64,000 bases of DNA from positions 4,384,501-4,448,500 of the forward strand of contig NZ_CP078138.1 of the NCBI RefSeq assembly GCF_019212185.1, written 5' to 3'. Positions 9,743-18,868 of the stretch are shown in pieces. Below the pieces are notes generated by a model, which saw nothing but the letters and a program-made list of their open reading frames with translations, had not been told where the DNA came from and searched no databases. Made by a program: the position numbers and the translations under genes. This DNA comes from Pseudomonas fluorescens. Its GTDB lineage: Bacteria > Pseudomonadota > Gammaproteobacteria > Pseudomonadales > Pseudomonadaceae. Numbering within the stretch: position 1 is the stretch's first letter; each line of letters begins with the position of its first letter.

Positions 9743-10789
9743 ATGCCTGCCCAACTCAAGCGTCGCCTGTTCATCTTCCTGTTTGTTGTCCTGCTCATCG
9801 CCGGCGGCTTCTTCGCCGAATGGTTTTTCAAGGGGCGCTTTTATGAAAGCACCGACAACGCCTATGTCCAGGGCGAAATCACCCGGGTTTCCAGCCAACT
9901 CAGCGCACGCATCGACGAAGTGCTGGTGCAGGACAACCAGCACGTAGAGAAAGGCCAGTTGCTGATCCGCCTTGAAGGCGACGATTTCCGTCTGGCCGTC
10001 GACCGCGCCCAGGCCGCCCTCGCCACTCGCCAGGCCGAGCGTCTGCAAGCCAGCAGCAAACTGACCCAGCAGGCCAGCCTGATTGCCTCCAGCGAGGCGC
10101 AGGTAGAATCCAGCCGGGCCAGCCTGGGGCGTTCGCAAGTGGACCTGTCCCGCGCCGAAACCCTGCGCAAACCCGGTTACGTGTCCGAGGAACGGGTCAC
10201 CACCCTCTCCGCCGAGAATCATATCGCCCAGTCCCAGGTGACCAAGGCCCAGGCCGATGCCCAGGCCCAGCGTCAACAGATCAATGCGCTCAACGCCGAA
10301 ATCAAGCGCCTCGACGCGCAGATCGCCAATGCCCGGGCCGATCTGGCCCAGGCTGAACTGAATCTGACCCGCAGCGAAATCCATGCGCCGATCAGCGGCC
10401 TGATCGGCCAGCGCGCCGCACGCAATGGTCAGGTGGTGCAGGCCGGCGCCTACTTGTTGTCGATTGTCCCAGACCAGGAAATCTGGGTTCAGGCCAACTT
10501 CAAGGAAACCCAGATCGGCCACATGCAGCCCGGACAGAAAGCCGAGTTGATTTTCGACGCCTACGGCGACACACCGATCCAAGCCCGGGTCGACAGCCTG
10601 TTCGCTGCCTCCGGTGCGCAGTTCAGCCTGCTGCCGCCGGACAATGCCACCGGCAACTTCACCAAGGTCGTACAACGAATTCCGGTGAAGCTGACCTTTG
10701 CCGCCGACAATCCGCTGGCGGGCAAGATCCGCCCGGGCATGTCGGTGACCGTTAAAGTGAACGTCAAAGACCCGGTCGATGGCCGGTGA
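9743..10789 (+). CDS. EmrA/HlyD-type membrane fusion protein of an efflux pump
   Basis: A 348-residue periplasmic adaptor. It has one N-terminal membrane helix (about residues 7-24, FIFLFVVLLIAGGFFAEWFF), a lipoyl/barrel-sandwich strand YVQGEITRVSSQLSARIDEV, a long coiled-coil hairpin rich in Ala/Gln (about 95-205), then SEIHAPISGLIGQRAARNGQ and the beta-barrel region. It would link the inner-membrane MFS pump encoded next to an outer-membrane channel. The 3' end overlaps the pump gene by 11 bases, showing coupled translation. No TolC-type gene is adjacent. Confidence 0.92.
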   Translation: MPAQLKRRLFIFLFVVLLIAGGFFAEWFFKGRFYESTDNAYVQGEITRVSSQLSARIDEVLVQDNQHVEKGQLLIRLEGDDFRLAVDRAQAALATRQAERLQASSKLTQQASLIASSEAQVESSRASLGRSQVDLSRAETLRKPGYVSEERVTTLSAENHIAQSQVTKAQADAQAQRQQINALNAEIKRLDAQIANARADLAQAELNLTRSEIHAPISGLIGQRAARNGQVVQAGAYLLSIVPDQEIWVQANFKETQIGHMQPGQKAELIFDAYGDTPIQARVDSLFAASGAQFSLLPPDNATGNFTKVVQRIPVKLTFAADNPLAGKIRPGMSVTVKVNVKDPVDGR

Positions 10790-12329
10790 TCAACTGATCC
10801 GCCCGGTCGGCGAACCGACCCGGCGGGACTGGATTGCGGTCATGAGCGTGATGCTCGGCGCCTTTATGGCGGTTCTCGACATCCAGATCACCAACTCTTC
10901 GCTCAAGGACATCCAGGGCGCACTGTCCGCCACGTTGGAGGAAGGCTCGTGGATTTCCACGTCCTACCTGGTGGCGGAGATCATCATGATCCCGCTGACC
11001 GCCTGGCTGGTGCAGCTGCTTTCGGCGCGGCGCCTGGCGGTCTGGGTCTCGGTGGGTTTTCTGTTCGCCTCGCTGCTTTGCTCCATGGCCTGGAGCCTGG
11101 AAAGCATGATCGTGTTCCGGGCGCTGCAGGGTTTCACCGGTGGTGCGCTGATCCCGCTGGCATTCACCCTGACACTGATCAAGCTACCTGAACACCATCG
11201 CGCCAAGGGCATGGCCATGTTCGCCATGACCGCCACCTTTGCCCCGTCCATTGGCCCGACCCTGGGCGGCTGGCTCACGGAAAACTGGGGCTGGGAGTAC
11301 ATCTTCTACATCAACGTGCCACCCGGCCTGCTGATGATTGCCGGGCTGATGTACGGCCTGGAGAAGAAAGAGGCGCACTGGGAGCTGCTGAAAAGCACCG
11401 ACTACGCCGGCATTCTGACTCTCGGTGTCGGCCTCGGCTGCCTGCAGGTGTTTCTCGAGGAAGGCCATCGCAAGGACTGGCTGGAATCGAACCTGATCGT
11501 TGCACTGGGCAGCATCGCCCTGCTGAGTCTGATCACCTTTGTCATCGTGCAGGTGTCCAAACCCAATCCACTGATCAACCTGGGCATTCTGCGCAACCGC
11601 AACTTCGGTCTGTCGAGCATCTCCAGCCTGGGCATGGGCGTCGGTCTGTATGGCTCGATCTACCTGTTGCCGCTGTACCTGGCGCAGATCCAGAACTACA
11701 ACGCCCTGCAGATCGGCGAAGTGATCATGTGGATGGGCGTGCCGCAGCTGTTCCTGATTCCGCTGGTGCCGAAGTTGATGAAGTACATTTCGCCCAAGTG
11801 GCTATGCACCCTGGGTTTCGGGCTGTTCGGCCTGGCGAGTTTTTCCTCGGGAGTGCTCAACCCGGACTTCGCCGGCCCGCAGTTCAACCAGATCCAGATC
11901 ATCCGCGCCCTCGGGCAGCCGTTGATCATGGTCACCATCTCGCTGATCGCCACTGCCTACATCCTGCCGCAGGATGCTGGCTCGGCGTCGAGCCTGTTCA
12001 ACATCCTGCGCAACCTCGGCGGCGCCATCGGCATCGCCCTCCTCGCCACCTTGCTGGATGCGCGGACCAAGACCTACTTCGATTACTTGCGCGAGGCCAT
12101 CGTGCCGACCAACCCGCAAGTCGCCGAACGCCTCGCCGACCTGACCGAGCGTTTCGGCAGCGAGACGGCGGCACTGGGCAAACTCAGTGAAATCGCCCAT
12201 CAGCAAGCGTCAATCATGGCCTACAACGATGCGTTCCACTTTGTCGGGATTGCGTTGGGGGTGAGCATGTTGGCGATTTTGCTGACCAAGGCGCTGCCAG
12301 CGGGGCTCAAGGCGGGTGAGGCCCACTAG
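10779..12329 (+). CDS. EmrB/QacA (DHA2) family MFS drug efflux transporter
   Basis: A 516-residue, 14-helix major facilitator of the DHA2 family. Seen: LGAFMAVLDIQITNSSLKDI in the first helix (the DHA2 signature), FRALQGFTGGALIPLAFTL, and the antiporter motif C region PSIGPTLGGWLTENWGWEYI. It exports drugs or other hydrophobic compounds by proton antiport, with the EmrA-like partner upstream. The ATG overlaps the adaptor gene's end. Substrate unknown. Confidence 0.93.
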   Translation: MAGDQLIRPVGEPTRRDWIAVMSVMLGAFMAVLDIQITNSSLKDIQGALSATLEEGSWISTSYLVAEIIMIPLTAWLVQLLSARRLAVWVSVGFLFASLLCSMAWSLESMIVFRALQGFTGGALIPLAFTLTLIKLPEHHRAKGMAMFAMTATFAPSIGPTLGGWLTENWGWEYIFYINVPPGLLMIAGLMYGLEKKEAHWELLKSTDYAGILTLGVGLGCLQVFLEEGHRKDWLESNLIVALGSIALLSLITFVIVQVSKPNPLINLGILRNRNFGLSSISSLGMGVGLYGSIYLLPLYLAQIQNYNALQIGEVIMWMGVPQLFLIPLVPKLMKYISPKWLCTLGFGLFGLASFSSGVLNPDFAGPQFNQIQIIRALGQPLIMVTISLIATAYILPQDAGSASSLFNILRNLGGAIGIALLATLLDARTKTYFDYLREAIVPTNPQVAERLADLTERFGSETAALGKLSEIAHQQASIMAYNDAFHFVGIALGVSMLAILLTKALPAGLKAGEAH

Positions 12330-12376
12330 CAGAAATCTGTAGTGCCCGCGATGAGGCCCCTACCAGGCGCAGAGGA

Positions 12377-14392
12377 TCAAACCGCCAACAACCGCTCGCG
12401 CATCTTGGCAATCTCGTCGCGGGTCTGGGCTGCGGCTTCGAACTCGAGATCGCGGGCCAACTGGTACATCTTCTCTTCCAGTTGACGAATGCGCTTGTTG
12501 ATCTCACTCGGCGAGCGCAACTGGGCTTCGTACTGGGCGCTTTCTTCGGCGGCCTTGGCCATGCCCTTGCGCTTCTTGCTGCGCGAGCCGGGGACGGTGG
12601 CGCCTTCCATGATGTCGGCAACGTCCTTGAACACACCCTTGGGGGTGATGCCATTGGCCAGGTTGAAGGCGATCTGCTTTTCACGACGGCGCTCGGTCTC
12701 GCCGATCGCCCGCTCCATGGAGCCGGTGATCCGGTCGGCATACAAAATCGCCCGACCATTGAGGTTACGTGCGGCCCGACCGATGGTCTGGATCAGCGAG
12801 CGCTCGGAGCGCAGGAAACCTTCCTTGTCAGCGTCGAGGATCGCCACCAGCGACACCTCTGGCATATCCAGGCCCTCACGCAGCAGGTTGATCCCCACCA
12901 GCACATCAAAGGTACCGAGACGCAAGTCGCGGATGATCTCGACCCGCTCCACGGTATCAATGTCCGAGTGCAGGTAACGCACGCGCACGCCGTGATCGGC
13001 CAGGTAGTCCGTGAGGTCCTCGGACATGCGCTTGGTCAGGGTGGTCACCAGCACCCGCTCTTCCTGGGCCACACGCTTGTTGATCTCCGACAGCAGGTCA
13101 TCGACCTGGGTCAGCGCCGGACGGATCTCAATCTGTGGATCCACCAGGCCTGTCGGCCGCACCAGTTGCTCGACCACACGCCCGGCGTGTTCCGCCTCGT
13201 AATTACCCGGCGTCGCCGAGACAAAAATCGTCTGCGGGCTGATGCTTTCAAATTCGTCAAAGCGCATTGGCCGGTTATCCAGCGCCGACGGCAAGCGGAA
13301 GCCGTACTCGACCAGCGTTTCCTTGCGCGAACGGTCGCCCTTATACATGGCGCCCACTTGCGGCACGCTGACGTGGGATTCGTCGATCACCAGCAAGGCA
13401 TCGGCCGGCAGGTAGTCGAACAGGGTCGGCGGCGCCTCGCCCGAACCGCGCCCCGAGAGGTAGCGCGAGTAGTTTTCGATGCCGTTGCAGTAACCCAGTT
13501 CGAGAATCATCTCCAGGTCAAACCGCGTGCGCTGCTCCAGGCGTTGGGCTTCCACCAACTTGTTGTTGGAGCGCAGATAATCCAGTCGTTCCTGCAACTC
13601 GGCCTTGATCCCCTCGATGGCATCCAGCAGGGTTTCCCGCGGCGTCACATAGTGGCTCTTGGGGTAGAAGGTGAAACGCGGCAGCTTGCGAATCACTTCA
13701 CCCGTCAGCGGATCGAACGCCGACAGGCTTTCCACCTCATCGTCGAACAGCTCAATGCGAATCGCCTCAAGGTCGGATTCCGCCGGGTACACATCAATCA
13801 CATCACCGCGCACGCGGAATGTCGCACGAGCGAAATCCATGTCGTTACGGGTGTATTGCAGGTCCGCGAGGCGCCGCACCAGGGCGCGCTGATCAAGCTT
13901 GTCGCCGCGATCGATGTGCAGGACCATTTTCAGGTAGGTTTCGGGACTGCCCAGACCGTAGATGCAAGACACCGTGGTGACAATGATTGCGTCCTTGCGC
14001 TCCAGCAGCGCCTTGGTCGCCGAGAGGCGCATCTGCTCGATGTGATCGTTGATCGAGGCGTCTTTCTCGATAAAGGTATCGGACGACGGCACATAGGCTT
14101 CGGGCTGGTAGTAGTCGTAGTAGGAAACGAAGTACTCCACCGCGTTGTTTGGGAAAAACGACTTGAACTCACCATACAACTGCGCCGCCAGGGTCTTGTT
14201 CGGCGCCAGCACCAGGGTCGGACGCTGCACTTGGGAAATGACGTTGGCAATACTGAAGGTCTTGCCCGAACCGGTCACGCCGAGCAGCGTCTGGTGCGCC
14301 AACCCGGCCTCGATGCCCTCGACCATCAGACGAATAGCTTCCGGTTGATCGCCGGCGGGCGCGAAACGGGTGACTAGCTGAAATTCGGACAT
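12377..14392 (-). CDS. uvrB: Excinuclease ABC subunit B (UvrB)
   Basis: A 671-residue DNA-damage recognition helicase of nucleotide excision repair, full length. Visible are Walker [11 protein letters not shown], the beta-hairpin region [24 protein letters not shown] (Walker B), the helicase motif QTIGRAARN and the C-terminal UVR motif that contacts UvrC ([20 protein letters not shown]). No CTGTAT-type LexA box is evident in the 300 bases upstream. Confidence 0.98.
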   Translation of the reverse strand: MSEFQLVTRFAPAGDQPEAIRLMVEGIEAGLAHQTLLGVTGSGKTFSIANVISQVQRPTLVLAPNKTLAAQLYGEFKSFFPNNAVEYFVSYYDYYQPEAYVPSSDTFIEKDASINDHIEQMRLSATKALLERKDAIIVTTVSCIYGLGSPETYLKMVLHIDRGDKLDQRALVRRLADLQYTRNDMDFARATFRVRGDVIDVYPAESDLEAIRIELFDDEVESLSAFDPLTGEVIRKLPRFTFYPKSHYVTPRETLLDAIEGIKAELQERLDYLRSNNKLVEAQRLEQRTRFDLEMILELGYCNGIENYSRYLSGRGSGEAPPTLFDYLPADALLVIDESHVSVPQVGAMYKGDRSRKETLVEYGFRLPSALDNRPMRFDEFESISPQTIFVSATPGNYEAEHAGRVVEQLVRPTGLVDPQIEIRPALTQVDDLLSEINKRVAQEERVLVTTLTKRMSEDLTDYLADHGVRVRYLHSDIDTVERVEIIRDLRLGTFDVLVGINLLREGLDMPEVSLVAILDADKEGFLRSERSLIQTIGRAARNLNGRAILYADRITGSMERAIGETERRREKQIAFNLANGITPKGVFKDVADIMEGATVPGSRSKKRKGMAKAAEESAQYEAQLRSPSEINKRIRQLEEKMYQLARDLEFEAAAQTRDEIAKMRERLLAV

Positions 14393-14718
14393 AACCTACC
14401 TCTGGTGTACGCAGCGTGGCTTCGCGATTTCGCACAGCGCTCAACGCGGATGTCGCGGGGAAAAATCATGATAACCGCTGATGTGGAGGCGAATCCTCGC
14501 AGTTTCAAGATAAACGTCCTACGCCCCCTGTAATGGTGGGACATGACAATAAGACTAACGGTCAAAAAATAAAGGAAGATTCTTCGGCAAAAAGCGCAAA
14601 CGCCTGTCGCCCTGCCCGGTGATGGCCTCTATACTATCTCCCCGTTTGTGCACCGCTCTAGTGCATTCGGCTGGAGCGCCACAGGTCCCTCCACATTCCA
14701 TTCAGAGCCGCCGCAATA
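14393..14718. other. Divergent intergenic region between uvrB and the aminotransferase
   Basis: 326 bases that must hold both promoters. I see no tRNA, no palindromic operator and no clear consensus boxes. Short frames here lack coding character. Confidence 0.5.
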
Positions 14719-15915
14719 ATGAGCCTGTTCTCCGCTGTCGAAATGGCACCACGCGATCCAATCCTGGGCCTCAACGAAGCATTCAACGCTGACACCCGTA
14801 CCAATAAAGTCAACCTGGGGGTCGGTGTGTACTGCAACGAGGAGGGGCGAATTCCACTCCTGCGCGCCGTGGTCGAAGCCGAGACGATTCGCGCCGCTCA
14901 ACACGCTTCGCGCGGCTACTTGCCGATCGACGGCATTGCCGCCTACGACCAGGCCGTGCAAAAACTGCTGTTCGGCGCCGAATCGCCACTGCTGGCTGCT
15001 GGCCGCGTGGTCACCACCCAGTCCGTCGGCGGCACTGGCGCACTGAAAATTGGTGCTGACTTCCTCAAGCAGCTGCTGCCGAACGCCGTCGTGGCGATCA
15101 GCGACCCGAGCTGGGAAAACCACCGCGCGCTGTTCGAGACCGCTGGTTTCCCGGTGCAGAACTATCGCTACTACGACGCCGCGACCCACGACGTCAATCG
15201 TGCGGGCCTGCTGGAAGACCTGAATGCCCTTCCGGACAACTCGATCGTGGTCCTGCACGCCTGCTGCCACAACCCGACCGGCGTCGACCTGAGCCCGGCG
15301 GACTGGAAAAACGTCCTGGAAGTGGTCAAGGCGAAAAACCATGTGCCGTTCCTCGACATGGCCTACCAGGGTTTCGGTGATGGCATCGACGAAGACGCCG
15401 CTGCTGTGCGTCTGTTCGCCGAGTCGGGGCTGAATTTCTTCGTCTCCAGCTCGTTCTCCAAATCGTTCTCGCTGTACGGCGAGCGCGTCGGCGCCCTGTC
15501 GATCGTCAGCGAATCGAAAGAAGAAAGCGCGCGCGTGCTGTCGCAAGTCAAGCGCGTGATCCGCACCAACTACTCCAACCCGCCAACCCACGGCGCCGCC
15601 GTCGTTGCTGCCGTGCTCAACAGCCCGGAACTGCGCGCCCAGTGGGAGCAGGAACTGGCCGAGATGCGCCTGCGCATTCGTGGCATGCGCACCCAGATGG
15701 TCGACCTGCTGGCCCAGCACGCACCGGATCACGACTTCAGCTTCGTCGGTCGCCAGTGCGGCATGTTCTCCTACTCCGGCCTGACCGTTGAGCAAGTCAC
15801 CCGCCTGCGCAACGAGTTCGGCATCTACGCCCTGGACACCGGCCGCATCTGTGTGGCCGCGCTGAACCAGAACAACATCGGCGTCGTGACCCAGGCCATC
15901 GTCCAGGTCATCTAA
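14719..15915 (+). CDS. Class I aromatic/aspartate amino acid aminotransferase
   Basis: A 398-residue PLP enzyme of the aspartate/tyrosine aminotransferase family. It starts MSLFSAVEMAPRDPILGLNE, typical of AspC/TyrB. Key residues: the HACCHNPTGVDL loop (Asn contacting PLP), the SSSFSKSFSLYGERVGAL block with the Schiff-base lysine, and a late Arg region (ALDTGRICVAAL) for the substrate carboxylate. It interconverts amino and keto acids with 2-oxoglutarate; aromatic versus aspartate preference cannot be decided from sequence. The uvrB/aminotransferase pairing is common in Pseudomonas. A terminator follows at once. Confidence 0.92.
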   Translation: MSLFSAVEMAPRDPILGLNEAFNADTRTNKVNLGVGVYCNEEGRIPLLRAVVEAETIRAAQHASRGYLPIDGIAAYDQAVQKLLFGAESPLLAAGRVVTTQSVGGTGALKIGADFLKQLLPNAVVAISDPSWENHRALFETAGFPVQNYRYYDAATHDVNRAGLLEDLNALPDNSIVVLHACCHNPTGVDLSPADWKNVLEVVKAKNHVPFLDMAYQGFGDGIDEDAAAVRLFAESGLNFFVSSSFSKSFSLYGERVGALSIVSESKEESARVLSQVKRVIRTNYSNPPTHGAAVVAAVLNSPELRAQWEQELAEMRLRIRGMRTQMVDLLAQHAPDHDFSFVGRQCGMFSYSGLTVEQVTRLRNEFGIYALDTGRICVAALNQNNIGVVTQAIVQVI

Positions 15916-15931
15916 GCCACAAGCGCGATAA

Positions 15932-15964
15932 AAAAGGGGAAGCCAGCTGGCTTCCCCTTTTTAT
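15932..15964 (+). terminator. Terminator after the aminotransferase
   Basis: The perfect hairpin AAGGGGAAGCCAGCTGGCTTCCCCTT is flanked by A and T runs. Confidence 0.92.
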
Positions 15965-16027
15965 TTGTCTCAGAGAGTGCTCGACCTGCTGGCCGGGCAC
16001 TCTAGACTGCATATACATATCCAGATC

Positions 16028-16112
16028 TGGGAGCGGGCTTGCCCATTTTGTTCAACATTGTTGATGACTGACACACCGCCTTCGCGAGCAAGCTCGCACC
16101 TACAGATCCTGT
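16028..16112. repeat. REP-like half-palindromes
   Basis: Two degenerate REP-type segments (GGGAGCGGGCTTGCCC near 16029 and TTCGCGAGCAAGCTCGCACC near 16081). They resemble the dispersed Pseudomonas REP core GCGAGCAGGCTCGC seen elsewhere in this window. Confidence 0.5.
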
Positions 16113-16121
16113 GGAGCCCCC

Positions 16122-16322
16122 ATGAAAAACGATAATTTGCGCGCCGATCGCGACGACACCGAAGACTTCTTTCCACGACCTCAAGCCAAGCATGCGAAGA
16201 GCCTGGTGATGCAAGTCGCCACGGGCGTATTCCTCGGCGGCCTGGCGTTGTGGCTGGTGCAACTGGCCGCCACTTCGCTGTACGCCAAACTCCTGCTCGG
16301 CACCCTGACCTTCGGCGGATGA
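16122..16322 (+). CDS. Small membrane protein of unknown function
   Basis: 66 residues: a charged N-terminal half (MKNDNLRADRDDTEDFF) and a hydrophobic C-terminal half with one or two helices (VATGVFLGGLALWLVQLAA, then SLYAKLLLGTLTFGG). The charge pattern suggests the N-terminus is cytoplasmic. Start ATG follows GGAGCC. No family recognised; it lies just before the tRNA-Asn promoter. Confidence 0.7.
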   Translation: MKNDNLRADRDDTEDFFPRPQAKHAKSLVMQVATGVFLGGLALWLVQLAATSLYAKLLLGTLTFGG

Positions 16323-16360
16323 CGACCGTCGGGCGAATTCGACAAAGAATCATTTTTTTG

Positions 16361-16388
16361 TTGACTTGTTCTTTTTAATCAGTAAGAT
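16361..16388 (+). promoter_or_regulatory. Sigma-70 promoter of tRNA-Asn
   Basis: -35 TTGACT, a 16-base spacer and -10 TAAGAT, followed by GCGC and the tRNA start 10 bases later. Confidence 0.85.
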
Positions 16389-16397
16389 ACGGCGCAT

Positions 16398-16473
<76 letters not shown>

Positions 16474-16515
16474 GACAAGGTTCCAGAGAAGCTCCCAAAA
16501 TCTCTGAAACACCCG

Positions 16516-16544
16516 AAAAACCCGCCTTCTGGCGGGTTTTTTCG
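16516..16544 (+). terminator. Terminator after tRNA-Asn
   Basis: AACCCGCC-TTCT-GGCGGGTT followed by TTTTTCG. Confidence 0.9.
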
Positions 16545-16634
16545 TTTCGGCGTTCCGTCGGATTCCGGGAAGTACCAGCCATTTCAAGGACGGCGTTTGG
16601 GATAAAGATCAGTTCGATAAAAGGGAGCACCCTT

Positions 16635-16733
16635 ATGTCGCTCATTACTGTTCCACGCTCCGACGCCGCTTGCCGTTCGGCCAAGCCCCAGACCGCGCCT
16701 ATTGCGTCCGCTCAAGGACTGCGCCTCATTTAA
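16635..16733 (+). CDS. Possible 32-residue small protein
   Basis: An ATG with AGGGAGC nine bases upstream opens a 32-codon frame ending TAA two bases before the convergent LysR gene's stop. The peptide is basic and has no membrane helix. There is no family evidence; it may be chance. Confidence 0.25.
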   Translation: MSLITVPRSDAACRSAKPQTAPIASAQGLRLI

Positions 16734-16735
16734 AG

Positions 16736-17626
16736 TTAGTCCTCGGTCCGATCCAGCCGTTCACGCAAGAATTCAATCAGCGCTTGTACCGGTCGCGAGC
16801 CCTGACGATGTTGCGGATAGACCGCCGATAACGTCAACGGCTCAGGGCGGAAGTTGTCCAGCACCGGCACCAGTCGCCCGTCCTTCAAGGCCGAACCGAC
16901 AATGAAGGTCGGCAAATAAGTAATGCCCATGCCGGCGATGGCCGCGTCCTTGAGCAATTCACCGTTGTTGACCCGCATCCTTCCAGTGACGTTCACGGTC
17001 AATGGTTTGCCCTGCCCCTCGAAACGCCATTGCACCTGACGACCGTGGCCGTAGGGCAGGCAGTCATGTCTGGCCAAGTCGTCAGGGATGACCGGCATAC
17101 CGCGCTCGACCAGGTAGGCCGGGCTGGCGCAGTACACCCGCTGGATGGAGGCGAGGCGTCGGGCGATCAGCGTCGAGTCTTCCAGCACACCGATGCGCAA
17201 TGCCAGGTCGTAGCCCTCATTGAGCAAGTCCACCGGACGATCACTCAAGTCCACTTCCACCGTGACGTCGCGATAGCGCTGCAAAAACACCGGCAGCAGG
17301 CAACCCAAGTGCGCCACCGCGAACGACAGCGGCGCGCTCAAGCGAATGGTGCCGCGAGGCTCGGCGGTCTGCCCAGCGATGCCCTGCTCCACGTGTTCAA
17401 CTTCACTCAGTAGACGTAGCGCCGATTCGTAGTAGCTCTGTCCCAGCGGCGTGACGTCCAGCCGCCGGGTCGAGCGGTTGAGCAGGCGCACACCGAGGCG
17501 CTCCTCCAGTTGCATCAGCCGGCGGCTGACGAACTGCTTGGACAGGCCCAACTGATCGGCCGCCGCCGTGAAGCTGCCGGAGTCCATCACCTGGCAAAAA
17601 ATACGCATGTCTTCGAACGGGTTCAT
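16736..17626 (-). CDS. LysR family transcriptional regulator
   Basis: 296 residues from the ATG at 17626 (MNPFEDMRIFCQVMDSGSFT). An in-frame extension upstream is less likely because LysR proteins start at this helix. The helix-turn-helix is residues ~5-62 (SFTAAADQLGLSKQFVSRRL, typical of the CrgA/AphB-like subgroup), followed by the substrate-binding domain. It is divergent from the secreted esterase gene at 17789, with about 160 bases between, and so is a candidate regulator of it. Confidence 0.9.
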   Translation of the reverse strand: MNPFEDMRIFCQVMDSGSFTAAADQLGLSKQFVSRRLMQLEERLGVRLLNRSTRRLDVTPLGQSYYESALRLLSEVEHVEQGIAGQTAEPRGTIRLSAPLSFAVAHLGCLLPVFLQRYRDVTVEVDLSDRPVDLLNEGYDLALRIGVLEDSTLIARRLASIQRVYCASPAYLVERGMPVIPDDLARHDCLPYGHGRQVQWRFEGQGKPLTVNVTGRMRVNNGELLKDAAIAGMGITYLPTFIVGSALKDGRLVPVLDNFRPEPLTLSAVYPQHRQGSRPVQALIEFLRERLDRTED

Positions 17627-17788
17627 TGTCACTCTCTGGTTGACAGTTAAACGCTTTATAGCCGCTTTTTCACTTTCAGGCACCTCATTAATCTGTGCTC
17701 ACGGTGTTGCTGAGGCCTGAAGCCCAGCGCCACAGCAGCCCGATCCCAAGGCATACAAAAACTCAAACGACTTAAAAAGGAATTGCAC

Positions 17789-18805
17789 ATGAACATCAAG
17801 AAAACCCTCGCCGCTTCCCTCCTCGCCCTGTCCATCGGCAACGCCTTCGCCGCCGAAGGGACTGGCGTCGAACACAACACTCAGGCCTTCCTCGACGCCC
17901 TTGCCGCCGGCGGTGGCAAACCGCTCGAGCAACTGAGCCCGAAAGACGCCCGCGCGGTGCTGACCGGCGCCCAGGCTTCGGTGAAGGTTGACCTGTCCGG
18001 CGTTGAAGTCAGCGACAAGGCGATCAAGGTCGATGGCCAGACGATCAACCTGAAAGTGGTGCGTCCGGTCAAGGTCAAGGGCGAGCTGCCGGTGTTCATG
18101 TTCTTCCACGGTGGCGGCTGGGTGCTGGGCGACTTCCCGACGCACCAACGGCTTATTCGTGATTTGGTGGTGGGTTCTGGCGCGGTCGCGGTGTACGTCG
18201 ATTACACGCCGTCGCCGGAAGCGCAGTACCCGACCGCGATCAATCAGGCTTACGCGGCAACCAAATGGGTGGCCGAGCACGGCAAGGACATCGGTGTCGA
18301 CGGCAAGCGTCTGGCGGTGGCCGGCAACAGCGTCGGCGGCAACATGGCGGCAGTCGTGGCGCTGATGGCCAAGGAACAGAAAACCCCGACTCTGCGCTTC
18401 CAGTTGCTGATGTGGCCGGTGACCAACGCCGGGTTCGATAACGGCTCGTACCAGCAATTTGCCGAGGGCCACTTCCTGACCAAAGGCATGATGCAGTGGT
18501 TCTGGGACAACTACACCACCAACCCGGCCGAGCGTGCGCAGATCCATGCCTCGCCGCTCAACGCCAGCGCCGAACAGCTCAAGGGTCTGCCCGCCGCGCT
18601 GGTGCAAACCGCCGAGTTCGACGTGCTGCGTGACGAAGGCGAAGGCTACGCCCGACACCTCGACGCGGCCGGCGTACCGGTGACCTCGGTGCGCTACAAC
18701 GGGATGATTCATGACTTCGGCCTGCTCAACCCGCTGAGCGGAATACCTGAAGTGAAGGCCGCTGTGCGTCAGGCTGCGGTAGAACTCAAGACCCACCTGA
18801 ACTGA
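17789..18805 (+). CDS. Secreted alpha/beta hydrolase (HSL-type esterase/lipase)
   Basis: 338 residues. The ATG at 17789 (AAGGAATTGCAC upstream) gives an N-terminal signal peptide, MNIKKTLAASLLALSIGNAF, likely cleaved after AFA. The body is a hormone-sensitive-lipase-type hydrolase: oxyanion motif FHGGGWVLGD, nucleophile elbow GNSVGGN (the serine region is GxSxGG-like), Asp in AEFDVLRDEGE and His in MIHDFGLL. This suggests a periplasmic or exported carboxylesterase. It is divergent from a LysR gene and followed by a terminator. Confidence 0.88.
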   Translation: MNIKKTLAASLLALSIGNAFAAEGTGVEHNTQAFLDALAAGGGKPLEQLSPKDARAVLTGAQASVKVDLSGVEVSDKAIKVDGQTINLKVVRPVKVKGELPVFMFFHGGGWVLGDFPTHQRLIRDLVVGSGAVAVYVDYTPSPEAQYPTAINQAYAATKWVAEHGKDIGVDGKRLAVAGNSVGGNMAAVVALMAKEQKTPTLRFQLLMWPVTNAGFDNGSYQQFAEGHFLTKGMMQWFWDNYTTNPAERAQIHASPLNASAEQLKGLPAALVQTAEFDVLRDEGEGYARHLDAAGVPVTSVRYNGMIHDFGLLNPLSGIPEVKAAVRQAAVELKTHLN

Positions 18806-18816
18806 GTGCAACCCCT

Positions 18817-18846
18817 CGCCACACCTTCGGGTGTGGCGTTTTCTTT
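18817..18846 (+). terminator. Terminator after the esterase
   Basis: CGCCACACC-TTCG-GGTGTGGCG followed by TTTTCTTTT. Confidence 0.92.
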
Positions 18847-18868
18847 TGTGCCCGCCGGAGTTCACCCC

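Noticed and set aside
12482..14377. 631-codon plus-strand frame over uvrB
   Set aside because: Antisense shadow of an unmistakable uvrB.
14393..14718. LexA (SOS) box upstream of uvrB
   Set aside because: No CTGTAT-N8-ACAG-type sequence is visible in the region.
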